From: Pectinatus sp.
GTDB taxonomy: Bacteria > Bacillota > Negativicutes > Selenomonadales > Selenomonadaceae
NCBI GenBank assembly: GCA_020025135.1
Contig: JAHHSQ010000017.1
Location: forward strand, 1-30,046
Length of the DNA stretch: 30,046 nt
Reading direction: 5' to 3'
In this document: one piece after another, positions 1 through 6,647 of the stretch
Numbering within the stretch: the stretch's first letter is position 1
Layout: each line of letters opens with the position of its first letter
Notes under the pieces: generated by a model
What the model was told of the DNA's origin: nothing
Database searches by the model: none
The model's input: only the letters and a program-made list of their open reading frames with translations
Made by a program: the position numbers and the translations under genes

Positions 1-62
1 CAGTAGGCAAGGTTCGCTAATATCCCAGAATCCCCCAGCTTTAGCCGTGGGGAGTATGTCAA
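1..62 (+). mobile_element. Right end of an IS200/IS605-type element (partial)
   Basis: The stretch holds AGAATC (27-32), a CCCC/GGGG hairpin (about 32-52) and the terminal sequence GGGAGTATGTCAA (50-62). The same order (AGAATC, hairpin, GGGAGTATGTCAA) is found on the minus strand at 28923-28957 beside tnpB and tnpA remnants. This therefore reads as the right end of a related element lying to the left of the window. No transposase ORF is visible here. A hairpin just inside the end is what TnpA Y1 transposases recognise. The element ends 14 bp before the rnpB promoter. Confidence 0.7.
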
Positions 63-75
63 TCCTACCCTTTAA

Positions 76-104
76 TTGACATCGTTTAACAATAATGATA
101 TAAT
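76..104 (+). promoter_or_regulatory. Consensus sigma-A promoter of rnpB
   Basis: TTGACA at 76-81 and TATAAT at 99-104 are separated by exactly 17 nt, a perfect housekeeping promoter. Transcription should start near 110-112, where the RNase P RNA begins. A perfect promoter suits an abundant stable RNA. Confidence 0.9.
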
Positions 105-111
105 GCGGGAC

Positions 112-478
112 GATAGACTATGAGTATGAAAGATAATCGCGGATAGTGATATCTGAGGAAAGTCCGGGCTCCGCAGGGCAATATGCCGGATAACGTCCGG
201 CGAGGGTGACCTCAGGGAAAGTGCTACAGAGATTTAGACCGCCTTCCTCGGAAGGTAAGGGTGAAAAGGCATGGTAAGAGCATACCAGCATATAGGTAAC
301 TATATGGCTTTGGTAAACCCCATATGGAGCAAGACCAAATAGGAAAGAGATGAAGTTGCCCGCTGAATCTTTCGGGTTGTGTCGCTAGAGTTAATGAGCA
401 ATCATTAACCAAGATAAATGATTATCACCACGCATATTTTGTGGAACAGAACTCGGCTTATTGATTGCTCATAGTCGC
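112..478 (+). ncRNA. rnpB: RNase P RNA
   Basis: This is the catalytic RNA of ribonuclease P, which removes 5' leaders from tRNA precursors. Conserved blocks are visible in order: GAGGAAAGTCCGGGCTCC near 155, GGTAAGGGTGAAAAGGC near 254, GGTAAGAGCATACCAGC near 274, the GGAGCAAGACCAAATAGG block near 326, AGATAAATGATTATCACCAC near 412 and ACAGAACTCGGCTTAT near 446. The ends pair as P1: GACTATGAG (116-124) with CTCATAGTC (468-476). Length (about 365 nt) and block order fit a bacterial RNase P RNA; I did not fold it fully to decide between type A and type B. Exact 5' and 3' ends are estimates from P1 and from the promoter. Confidence 0.95.
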
Positions 479-480
479 AA

Positions 481-511
481 TAAACTGCCATTTTATGGCA
501 GTTTATTTTTA
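481..511 (+). terminator. Intrinsic terminator of rnpB
   Basis: A perfect 10-bp stem, TAAACTGCCA (481-490) with TGGCAGTTTA (496-505), is followed by a T run. It lies directly after the RNase P RNA P1 strand. Confidence 0.9.
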
Positions 512-668
512 TGTTTAAGAATAATAAATAGCATACCTTTTCGGGCAAGAATTCTTTTTTATTTTATCTGCTAATTATATTTGTTACAAAAAAAGCAAAA
601 TCTTTACAATGTATTTGTACATATATCTATAATTAGCTAAGATAATTTTATATTTCTTCCATTAAATG

Positions 669-677
669 TGGTATAAT
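669..677 (+). promoter_or_regulatory. Probable extended -10 promoter for the yqeK cluster
   Basis: TGGTATAAT is an extended -10 element (TG, one base, TATAAT). No good -35 lies 17 nt upstream, as is usual for extended -10 promoters. A second TATAAT at 628-633 has a TTTACA 19 nt upstream and could be an alternative. The rest of the 512-753 gap holds no ORF I can support. Confidence 0.5.
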
Positions 678-753
678 ATCCATAAATTACAGTTTTATCG
701 CTATTTTATTAAACTTTTCCCAAATTATATTAAATATCCTGGGGGGCCTCGTC

Positions 754-1323
754 TTGGAATACACGGAAATGTTATCGCTCTTAAAAAGTCAACTCACAGA
801 AAAACGATATAACCACTCTGTTTCAACTGCAGAAATGGCTGTTTCATTGGCAAAACGGTATGGAGTTTCTCCCGCAAAAGCCCAAATAGCTGGTTTATTA
901 CACGATTGTGCTCGTGCTATCCCAACTGGTAATCTCTTGCAAGCTGCCCAGCAGCGCGGTTTAGATATATTACCAATTGAAAAAAAACAGCCAATTTTAT
1001 TACACGCTGTTCTAGGTGCTATCATTGCCAAAGAACAATATCAAGTTACCGATGAAGATATTCTATCGGCCATCGCTTATCATACTGTTGGTGCCGCTAA
1101 AATGTCAGATTTAGATAAAGTCATCTATCTTTCTGACCTCTTAGAACCAACTAGACAACCGCCAGTTTTCGAAAAATTGCGCGCCATGATTTCCACAGCC
1201 TCTTTAAATGAGTTGATTGTAGCAGCGTTTAATCAATCCATCATCCACATCATCGATAAAGGGCAATTAATTCACCCGCAAACAATTCTGGCACGCAACA
1301 ATATTCTCTCGTCAGAAAATTAA
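754..1323 (+). CDS. yqeK: YqeK family HD-domain hydrolase (probable Ap4A hydrolase)
   Basis: A 189-residue HD-superfamily protein. YqeK proteins are symmetrical diadenosine tetraphosphatases that cleave Ap4A to ADP. Metal-binding features are visible: a first His in the YNHSVSTAEMA segment (about residue 21), the LLHDCARAIP motif (about 47-57), a His in ILLHAVLGA, and AIAYHTVG followed by DKVIYLSDLLEPTR. The TTG start at 754 is preceded by a strong GGGGGG at 741-746; an ATG five codons later is an alternative. The stop is immediately followed by the LCP gene. In many Firmicutes yqeK is next to rsfS, as is nearly the case here. Confidence 0.92.
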   Translation: MEYTEMLSLLKSQLTEKRYNHSVSTAEMAVSLAKRYGVSPAKAQIAGLLHDCARAIPTGNLLQAAQQRGLDILPIEKKQPILLHAVLGAIIAKEQYQVTDEDILSAIAYHTVGAAKMSDLDKVIYLSDLLEPTRQPPVFEKLRAMISTASLNELIVAAFNQSIIHIIDKGQLIHPQTILARNNILSSEN

Positions 1324-2340
1324 ATGAAAAATACCAAACGCCCTTACCGTCCCCCTGTGCGCAACGGGCGAAAAACCACCTCGCGCAAATTGCGTCCCCA
1401 TAAAAGGCGCGTACGCAAATTAAGTTATTTCCGCTTATGTATATTTATCATCTTACTAAGTGCGATTTGTTGTGGTCTATGGTATGGTGGTGTTTTTGCC
1501 TATCGCTATCTCACCAAAGAATATGCTAATTTTCACCGGAGTACTGCCAATGCTCCTGCCCCAACAAAAAATATACCACCGCCTGTGACCATCAAAGATG
1601 ATGACAATATAGCAAATATTCTATTTATTGGCATCAAAAAATTAAACAACGAAAATACCAGTGCTGCTGATGCTGATACCTTAATTTTAATAACGATGAA
1701 TCGAACATCGCATCACATCAATTTTCTCTTTATCCCACCCAATACCGCTATAAGCAACGGGAAAATGAATATCCCCATTGGTATATTCCAACAAAATGGT
1801 GCCAATAGCACCTTAAACTATGTCTCGCAATTACTGGGCATTCCCATTCAAGCCTATATCATCATGGATGATGCCGAGGCAAGTAATTTTATTAATCTGT
1901 TAGGTGGAGTCAATCTCTACGTATACCGCAATATGACTTATCCACTTAAAGCACCCAATCCCATAATCAATTTACCATCTGGTTATCAGCATTTAAATGG
2001 TAGCAAGGCAGTACAATATTTGCGTTATAGAAGTGACGATTTGGGTGCTGTAGGGCGTGTATATAGACAACAGATGTTTCTAAAAAGCTTCTTAAAGCAG
2101 TCAATTACTTTAAAAAATAGTTATAAAATATATTCTGTTCTCAATAGTTGTCGACACAATATGCGCTCTAATATTGATATTGGCGATTTTAACAATATTA
2201 AAACGATTGGTCTCAGCATGTATTATCTAAACTATTCCTTCCAAGTATTACCTGGGACATTACAAAACAATTTATGGATCACCAATCCAAGTACAGTGCA
2301 CTCGCTAGTACAGACAATTGTCCACCCTCCTAAAACTTAA
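1324..2340 (+). CDS. LytR-CpsA-Psr (LCP) family protein with altered active-site motif
   Basis: A 338-residue envelope protein. LCP enzymes attach undecaprenyl-linked glycopolymers to the cell wall or other acceptors. Residues 1-35 are strongly basic (cytoplasmic), one membrane segment lies at about 36-60, then comes a linker and an LCP domain from about 95. Family signatures are present: ADTLILITMN, LLGGVNLYV, LNGSKAVQYLRYR and GAVGRVYRQQ near residue 240. The usual IPRDT-type motif reads IPPNT (about residues 137-141), so the conserved Arg and Asp are replaced. Activity may be altered or lost. The ATG directly abuts the yqeK stop and no clear ribosome site is seen, which suggests translational coupling. 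Confidence 0.85.
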   Translation: MKNTKRPYRPPVRNGRKTTSRKLRPHKRRVRKLSYFRLCIFIILLSAICCGLWYGGVFAYRYLTKEYANFHRSTANAPAPTKNIPPPVTIKDDDNIANILFIGIKKLNNENTSAADADTLILITMNRTSHHINFLFIPPNTAISNGKMNIPIGIFQQNGANSTLNYVSQLLGIPIQAYIIMDDAEASNFINLLGGVNLYVYRNMTYPLKAPNPIINLPSGYQHLNGSKAVQYLRYRSDDLGAVGRVYRQQMFLKSFLKQSITLKNSYKIYSVLNSCRHNMRSNIDIGDFNNIKTIGLSMYYLNYSFQVLPGTLQNNLWITNPSTVHSLVQTIVHPPKT

Positions 2341-2412
2341 CATTGAAACGACAAACGGCAATTTTATCCGAATATAGTACCTTTAAAGTGTACATTGCTA
2401 ATCATCAATAGT

Positions 2413-2472
2413 ATACTAATGATGTAGCAGTTAGTATGATTTTTTTTCAGATATTATCTAAAAAAAAATCAT
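2413..2472 (+). terminator. Terminator and A/T inverted repeat between the LCP gene and rsfS
   Basis: ATACTAA (2413-2419) pairs with TTAGTAT (2431-2437), followed by GA and eight T: an intrinsic terminator for the LCP transcript. Overlapping it, ATGATTTTTTTT (2436-2447) and AAAAAAAATCAT (2461-2472) form a second A/T-only inverted repeat. It could act as a minus-strand stop or simply be low-complexity sequence. Confidence 0.5.
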
Positions 2473-2503
2473 ATAGCTAAAACTTAAGAAAATATTTACA
2501 ATA

Positions 2504-2512
2504 TGCTATAAT
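2504..2512 (+). promoter_or_regulatory. Probable extended -10 promoter of rsfS
   Basis: TGCTATAAT at 2504-2512 is an extended -10 element. TTAAGA at 2484-2489 is a weak -35 at 17 nt spacing. The roughly 200-nt leader to 2711 is AT-rich; I see no ORF or clear riboswitch in it. Confidence 0.5.
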
Positions 2513-2711
2513 ATGGGTGTAGATAGCACATTTTTTCATATTACCTTAAAAATGTGCCTATAAATTATCCACTAACCCGCTGACAAGAATTTTTAAATAT
2601 CAACTTGTTTTCTCATAATTTAAATTACCGTACATCAATTTTAAAATCCTATCTGTGTATGTAAAATTTTTATACCGATAGATACTTTATTTTCAAAATA
2701 GAAGGGAAGCG

Positions 2712-3074
2712 ATTTTTATAACAACTTTAAATACCGATTTACAAAACAAGATTCAACTAATTGTCAAAGCAGCTTCTGACAAAAAAGCTACCGATATCAT
2801 TTCCATCAATGTCCATGATTTCACTTACACCACGGATGTTCTGCTCCTGTGCAGTGCAAATTCCAGTATTCAGACCAAAGCCATTGCCGATAATATCGAA
2901 GAACAACTAGATTTAGTCAATATCCACCTTCTCCACAAAGAAGGATATAATGCTGGCGAATGGATACTGTTAGATTATGGCGATTGTATCGTGCACATTT
3001 TCAGTAAAAACAACCGTGAATTCTACAATTTAGAAGCTCTTTGGAATAATGCGGAGATTACTCGCTATGAATAA
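2712..3074 (+). CDS. rsfS: Ribosome silencing factor RsfS, apparent ATT start
   Basis: RsfS binds ribosomal protein L14 and blocks subunit joining under nutrient limitation. The frame reads ...KAASDKKATDIISINV... (the classic RsfS start of the fold), then TTDVLLLCSANSSIQTKAIADNI, then EGYNAGEWILLDYGDCIVHIF, all typical of the family. The length is about 120 residues, normal. No ATG, GTG or TTG occurs in frame between the upstream region and the conserved core. The best placed initiator is ATT at 2712, four nt after GAAGGGA (2701-2707); ATA at 2718 is the alternative. The stop overlaps the cvfB start in ATGAATAA. Identity is confident; the start is inference. Confidence 0.9.
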   Translation: MFITTLNTDLQNKIQLIVKAASDKKATDIISINVHDFTYTTDVLLLCSANSSIQTKAIADNIEEQLDLVNIHLLHKEGYNAGEWILLDYGDCIVHIFSKNNREFYNLEALWNNAEITRYE

Positions 3075-4422
3075 TGAGGAAAGACGGCAAAAACCGCTCA
3101 GACTAAAACCCAGCACAATAGCCACTTTACCAGTGGTCCGTGAAAACGAAATGGGGGCTTTTTTGGATGCGGGCACTGGAAATACCAGTGACGATATTTT
3201 ATTACACAAGACGCAACAAACTCATTCCGTAAAAATTGGGGATAAAATAAAAGTTTTTCTCTATAAAGACCCTAAAGGCCGTTTAACCGCGAGCATGCGT
3301 GTCCCTTTTATTGATATCCGGTTGTCGTTTAACCTCTCAGCTTAAACGACAACGCGACTAGTAAGCATATAGAGAAATCTGTATGTAGACATAGATTATC
3401 TATGCGATAAAGAAACTGAACTGCTGGAAACGCGTAAAACTAGTTATACCACAACGCAAGGATGAAATAAGCCTATTCGTGACGGTGGCGAAAGCGAAAA
3501 AAAATAACTAGATGGTACAAGGTCAAATCCTAAATACGATAGAAAATCGCCAATCAGCAGCGGAGCTCCTAGAAGGAGAACGTTCAACGACTATTCCTCA
3601 TGAGGGAAGTAGGTTAAAAGCGATTGTTAACCGAAGTTGTTTCGCCTAATTCTTCTCCGTGCAGAAGATAAGGATAAGATATAGTCTGTGCTTTAACGAA
3701 AGTTAAAGAGGTTCTATTGTGAACTGCGTGCAAAGTAGCGATTGTACGTCAACAATGGTCTCTAACTAAAAATGAGGCTCAGGAAAGAAGGACAAATTGC
3801 TCGCCTTAAAGTCATCAATCTTTCAGAAGATGGTGCTTTCTTAGATGTAGGTGCTGAACGAGGTATCTTTATGCCTTACGCCGGTATGTATGCTCATTTA
3901 CAACTAAACGAAGTAGTTTGGGCAAAACTTTATACGGATAAATCTGGACGTCTGGCTCTAACTATGAAGGTAGAAAACGAAATCAGACGTGCCTCCAAAC
4001 CAGCTCATGTCGTAAAATTAGGTTCTATACTCACCGGACACATTTATAACATAACGGAAAAAGGTGCATTCATCTTCACTACCGAGCGCTACATAGTACA
4101 TGTGCCACAAAAGGATATCCCGCGTCATCTACGTGTGGGAGAAGAGGTAAAGGTGCGCGTCACATTTGTACGCCCTGACGGTAGATTAAATGGTTCCTTG
4201 CGACCAACCAAAGAAGACTCTCTACTCATAGATGCTAAAATGCTTCTTAAGGAATTAGAATTCAATAAAAAATTGCCCTATACCGATAAAACTCCACCAG
4301 ATATCATCTTTGACCGCTTTAAAATAACCAAAGCTGCCTTCAAACGCGCTGTTGGCCATCTGTTTAAAACCCAACAGGCCAAAGAAGAGAATGGGTGGCT
4401 CATCTATATAGGCAAAAAATAG
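3067..4422 (+). CDS. cvfB: CvfB S1-domain RNA-binding protein, split by a group I intron
   Basis: The gene has two exons, 3067-3311 and 3783-4422, which join to 885 nt (294 residues). CvfB proteins have three S1-type OB folds and a C-terminal winged helix; they bind RNA and affect virulence and growth gene expression. Exon 1 gives the first S1 unit (ENEMGAFLDAG, GDKIKVFLYKDPKGRLTASM). Exon 2 gives the second (LSEDGAFLDVGAERGIFMP, YTDKSGRLALTM), the third (ITEKGAFIF, VRPDGRLNGSL) and the winged helix. The junction reads RVPF-M-KEGQIARLKV, with normal family spacing from Pro to Gly. Without splicing, exon 1 runs into a TAA at 3343 and lacks two thirds of the protein. ATG 3067 overlaps the rsfS stop. 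Confidence 0.88.
3312..3782 (+). ncRNA. Group I intron 1 (in cvfB), no ORF
   Basis: A 471-nt group I ribozyme. Core: Q AATCAGCAGC near 3552, R GTTCAACGACTATT (3582-3595), S AAGATATAGTCT (3676-3687); GACTA and TAGTC form P7. The 80 nt between R and S hold extra helices (P7.1/P7.2), as in subgroup IA. P1: the exon end UUUAU pairs with guide GUAAG, closing with U.G. The guide sits directly before P2, CATATAGA-GAAA-TCTGTATG, a perfect hairpin with a GAAA loop. P9-type hairpins CTTTAAC/GTTAAAG and CGTGCAA/TTGTACG follow. The P1 loop carries an extra 10-bp hairpin, TTGTCGTTTA/TAAACGACAA. The 3' end is CAG, as in introns 2 and 3. A 5' site at 3315 or a 3' site at 3774 or 3776 also keeps frame and cannot be excluded. 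Confidence 0.88.
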
Positions 4423-4470
4423 ACCCAACAGATACCAATAAATAATTTAAGCAATATGGGGGATTAAGTT

Positions 4471-5493
4471 ATGGACACATTGAAAAACATTAACCTATCT
4501 GATGTTACTGTTTCAGATATGAACGCTGCTGATGTGCGTTCTAGTAGCGATGATAGCGATATGGACGACGATAACGAAGAAAAAAAAGGTATCCTCTTAG
4601 AAACAGGTACCAACGAATTTGAAATCGTTGAATTTAAAATTGGCGATGTCTTTTACGGCATAAATGTCGCTAAAGTCAGGGAAGTTATTACCACCGTACC
4701 AGTAACGGAAATGCCAGCTGCAAACCCATTAATCGACGGCCTCTTCACCTTACGTGGCAAAGCGATTCCCCTTGTAAACTTGGCTCGTGCCATTAAACGC
4801 AAAGGTTCTCCAAATCCTAAAAATATTATTGTCGCTGAAATAAACGATTATAATGTCGGTTTCCTAGTCGATACGGTTTCTCGCATTCATCGTATCTCTT
4901 GGAAAAATATGGAACCATCTCCAGAAGTAGGCGGAGATACCATGTTGGTCGGCATCATCAAAATGGAAGATAAAATCGTACTCCTGCTCGATTTTGAACA
5001 CATAGTTTCTCAAATTAACAATGAAATCGAACAAAAATTAAAAACTGTCGATGATGCTGATGCTGAACTCAAAAAGGAACGCCACAAAAAGCATATCGTC
5101 ATTGCAGAAGACTCTAATATGTTGCGCAATCTTTTAGTCAATACCTTGCATGAAGCTGGTTATGATTTCATTCGCGATTTCAATAATGGTAAATCGGCAC
5201 TCGATTATCTGGAAAGTTTAAAAAATGCCAATGGCAATATTCATGATTTAGTAAATATCATCATTACTGACGTAGAAATGCCACAAATGGATGGATATCA
5301 CCTCTTGAAGGTCGTCCGCGAAGATGACGTTTTAAAGGATTTACCAGTTATCCTCTTCTCTTCTTTGGTCAATGAACAAATGCGCGTCCGCGGAGAAAAA
5401 TTGAAGGCTACTGCGCAAGTTTCCAAACCAGAAATCAATAAATTAATTCATATCTTAGATGGAATTATCTTTAAGGAAGCTTTGAAAAAATAA
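4471..5493 (+). CDS. cheV: Chemotaxis protein CheV (CheW-receiver fusion)
   Basis: A 340-residue chemotaxis coupling protein. Residues 1-45 are an unusual acidic, Asp-rich extension (SSSDDSDMDDDNEE). A CheW-like domain follows at about 50-195 (EIVEFKIGDVFYGINVAKVREV, LRGKAIPLVNL, VGFLVDTVSRIHRISW). A receiver domain lies at about 207-335 with the acidic pair in IAEDSN, phospho-acceptor Asp in IITDVEMPQMDGY, Ser in LFSSLV and Lys in VSKPE. CheV links receptors to CheA and adapts through phosphorylation. GGGGGATT precedes the ATG. It lies 48 nt after cvfB, so co-transcription is likely. It implies a motile or chemosensory organism. Confidence 0.93.
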   Translation: MDTLKNINLSDVTVSDMNAADVRSSSDDSDMDDDNEEKKGILLETGTNEFEIVEFKIGDVFYGINVAKVREVITTVPVTEMPAANPLIDGLFTLRGKAIPLVNLARAIKRKGSPNPKNIIVAEINDYNVGFLVDTVSRIHRISWKNMEPSPEVGGDTMLVGIIKMEDKIVLLLDFEHIVSQINNEIEQKLKTVDDADAELKKERHKKHIVIAEDSNMLRNLLVNTLHEAGYDFIRDFNNGKSALDYLESLKNANGNIHDLVNIIITDVEMPQMDGYHLLKVVREDDVLKDLPVILFSSLVNEQMRVRGEKLKATAQVSKPEINKLIHILDGIIFKEALKK

Positions 5494-5510
5494 AATATCT
5501 GGGAGATGTT

Positions 5511-5539
5511 TGTCCCTCTCTGACATGGGGACAGCTTTT
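5511..5539 (+). terminator. Probable terminator after cheV
   Basis: TGTCCC (5511-5516) pairs with GGGACA (5528-5533), followed by GCTTTT. The stem is short and the T tract brief, so strength is uncertain. Confidence 0.5.
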
Positions 5540-5634
5540 CCTAGCACGGCGATTGATTGTTTAATATAAGTGTAATTTTCCCGCAAAGTTTAGATTGCAC
5601 TATCTTTATAATCTAGGTGTGTGGAGAAATTATT

Positions 5635-5709
5635 TTGTCTCAAATATTTGATGAAAAGTATTTGCTCAATGAAAATACTCCAAAAGGAAAAATAAAAATC
5701 TCTTTATAA
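5635..5709 (+). CDS. Possible 24-residue small protein or leader peptide
   Basis: A TTG at 5635, preceded by GTGGAG (5620-5625), opens a frame encoding SQIFDEKYLL then NENTPKGKIKISL and stop. TATAAT at 5607-5612 lies upstream, and a strong terminator follows 6 nt after the stop. The unit thus looks like a miniature transcript with promoter-like -10, ribosome site, ORF and terminator. I recognise no family. It could equally be a small RNA without a translated product. Confidence 0.3.
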   Translation: MSQIFDEKYLLNENTPKGKIKISL

Positions 5710-5714
5710 AAAAC

Positions 5715-5744
5715 AATGTCATGTTGCAGTTATGACATTTTCTT
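5715..5744 (+). terminator. Terminator of the small transcript
   Basis: AATGTCAT (5715-5722) and ATGACATT (5732-5739) form a perfect 8-bp stem with a 9-nt loop, followed by TTCTT. Confidence 0.6.
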
Positions 5745-5771
5745 CACTTTGTGCAATGCTAAATTTGTTTA

Positions 5772-5828
5772 TTGACAGTGCCTCGAAAAGACCTTATATT
5801 ACATATCATTCACGATACGTGACATATG
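5772..5828 (+). promoter_or_regulatory. Strong promoter with a dyad at the start site
   Basis: TTGACA (5772-5777) and TATATT (5795-5800) are 17 nt apart. A dyad follows at the expected start site: CATAT...CACG-ATA-CGTG..ATATG (about 5802-5827), an operator-like or early hairpin element. The next gene begins at 6067, so the transcript would have a leader of about 260 nt. It holds no ORF I can support. Confidence 0.6.
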
Positions 5829-5957
5829 AACATCCTTTATCCATTATAGATGTAACAGCATAAGAGAGATATTGACATCACAACTAATTGATAAAACGGC
5901 TTCAAATCTTACAATAATTATAAATAATTTGCATAGCCTATCTCCTGTGTGCTGAAC

Positions 5958-6002
5958 GGATAATATAGCTTATCCTCAAATATCCCCATCAATTATCCTC
6001 AA
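5958..6002 (+). promoter_or_regulatory. Operator-like repeats before the ACT-domain gene
   Basis: GGATAA (5958-5963) and TTATCC (5970-5975) form an inverted repeat with a 6-nt centre. TTATCCTCAA then occurs twice as a direct repeat, at 5970-5979 and 5993-6002, 23 nt apart, close to two helical turns. Such clustered sites are typical of regulator binding. The regulator is unknown. The array ends 64 nt before the start codon of the ACT-domain protein. Confidence 0.45.
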
Positions 6003-6066
6003 GATAGCCGTAATGTTCTCGAAAATGAAGAATGTTATTCTTATATAAATAGTAAGGAGAATCCGC

Positions 6067-6534
6067 ATGCGTAAAAGAAAACATATTATCAGTGATAAGA
6101 ATACTGGCTTTTTTCTTGTCAAAGAAAATATCCTGCCAACTGCTATAAAAAAGACCATTCGCGTCAACGAAATGCTCAAACGCGGTGAAGCCAATACGAT
6201 AAATGAAGCAATTGCTACTACTGGTTTATCCCGTTCTGCCTATTATAAATATAAAGATTCGGTTTTTCCTTTCTATGAAGCCAGCTTGAATAAAATCGTC
6301 TCTATTTCTCTCATGTTGGACCATAAAAACGGCGTTCTTTCTAACGTTATCAATATAATTTCTTCCGACCATGCCAACATTCTAACTATCAACCAAGGAT
6401 TGCCCCTTCAAGGCATGGCTAACGTAACTTTATCTATTGAAACAGAAAATATGGCCATAGATTTAGAAGCCCTTTTAGATAAGCTACGCGTAGTGGAAGG
6501 CGTCCGTCGTCTTGAAGTTGTCGGTCAAGCCTAA
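6067..6534 (+). CDS. PheB-type ACT-domain protein
   Basis: A 155-residue protein. The N-terminal half (about 20-75) has a helix-turn-helix-like segment (VNEMLKRGEANTINEAIATT, then GLSRSAYYKYKDSVFPF). The C-terminal half (about 78-152) is an ACT domain (VSISLMLDHKNGVLSNVINI, ILTINQGLPL, VTLSIETENM, VRRLEVVG), the ligand-binding fold of amino-acid regulated proteins. This arrangement is that of the PheB/UPF0735 family, which often accompanies phenylalanine or homoserine pathway genes. The ligand cannot be told from sequence. AAGGAG at 6054-6059 fits the ATG. It stands alone, with its own promoter region, upstream repeats and terminator, so it may be regulated separately. Confidence 0.88.
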   Translation: MRKRKHIISDKNTGFFLVKENILPTAIKKTIRVNEMLKRGEANTINEAIATTGLSRSAYYKYKDSVFPFYEASLNKIVSISLMLDHKNGVLSNVINIISSDHANILTINQGLPLQGMANVTLSIETENMAIDLEALLDKLRVVEGVRRLEVVGQA

Positions 6535-6551
6535 TTTTTATCACTAAAATC

Positions 6552-6588
6552 AAAATGGTTGCTGTTTATATAAACAGCAACCATTTTT
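6552..6588 (+). terminator. Strong intrinsic terminator after the ACT-domain gene
   Basis: GGTTGCTGTTTA (6557-6568) and TAAACAGCAACC (6571-6582) are perfectly complementary, extended outward by AAAAT/ATTTT and followed by T residues. Confidence 0.92.
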
Positions 6589-6647
6589 TATATAAAAAAA
6601 TATTTCTCATTTACTGACAAACAAGAATAAAAAGGACGTGATTATTT

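Noticed and set aside
224..412. Minus-strand ORF of 62 codons
   Set aside because: It lies wholly within the RNase P RNA and is a chance frame.
3311..3316. TTGAT as a fixed IStron-type insertion site for all introns
   Set aside because: TTGAT ends the exon only at intron 2. Near introns 1 and 3 it occurs at other offsets, and it is absent at intron 4. The guide pairings explain all four better.
3312..3782. Group II intron or pseudogene frameshift as explanation for the split cvfB
   Set aside because: No domain V-like hairpin or GUGYG start is present, while the group I Q, R, S and P7 elements are clear and recur in three other genes with frame-restoring junctions.
3772..4422. Independent S1-domain gene starting at ATG 3772, and likewise a cca fragment starting at TTG 7745
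   Set aside because: Both starts lie within the last bases or the P9 region of an intron, without ribosome sites. The proteins continue exon 1 of cvfB and cca.
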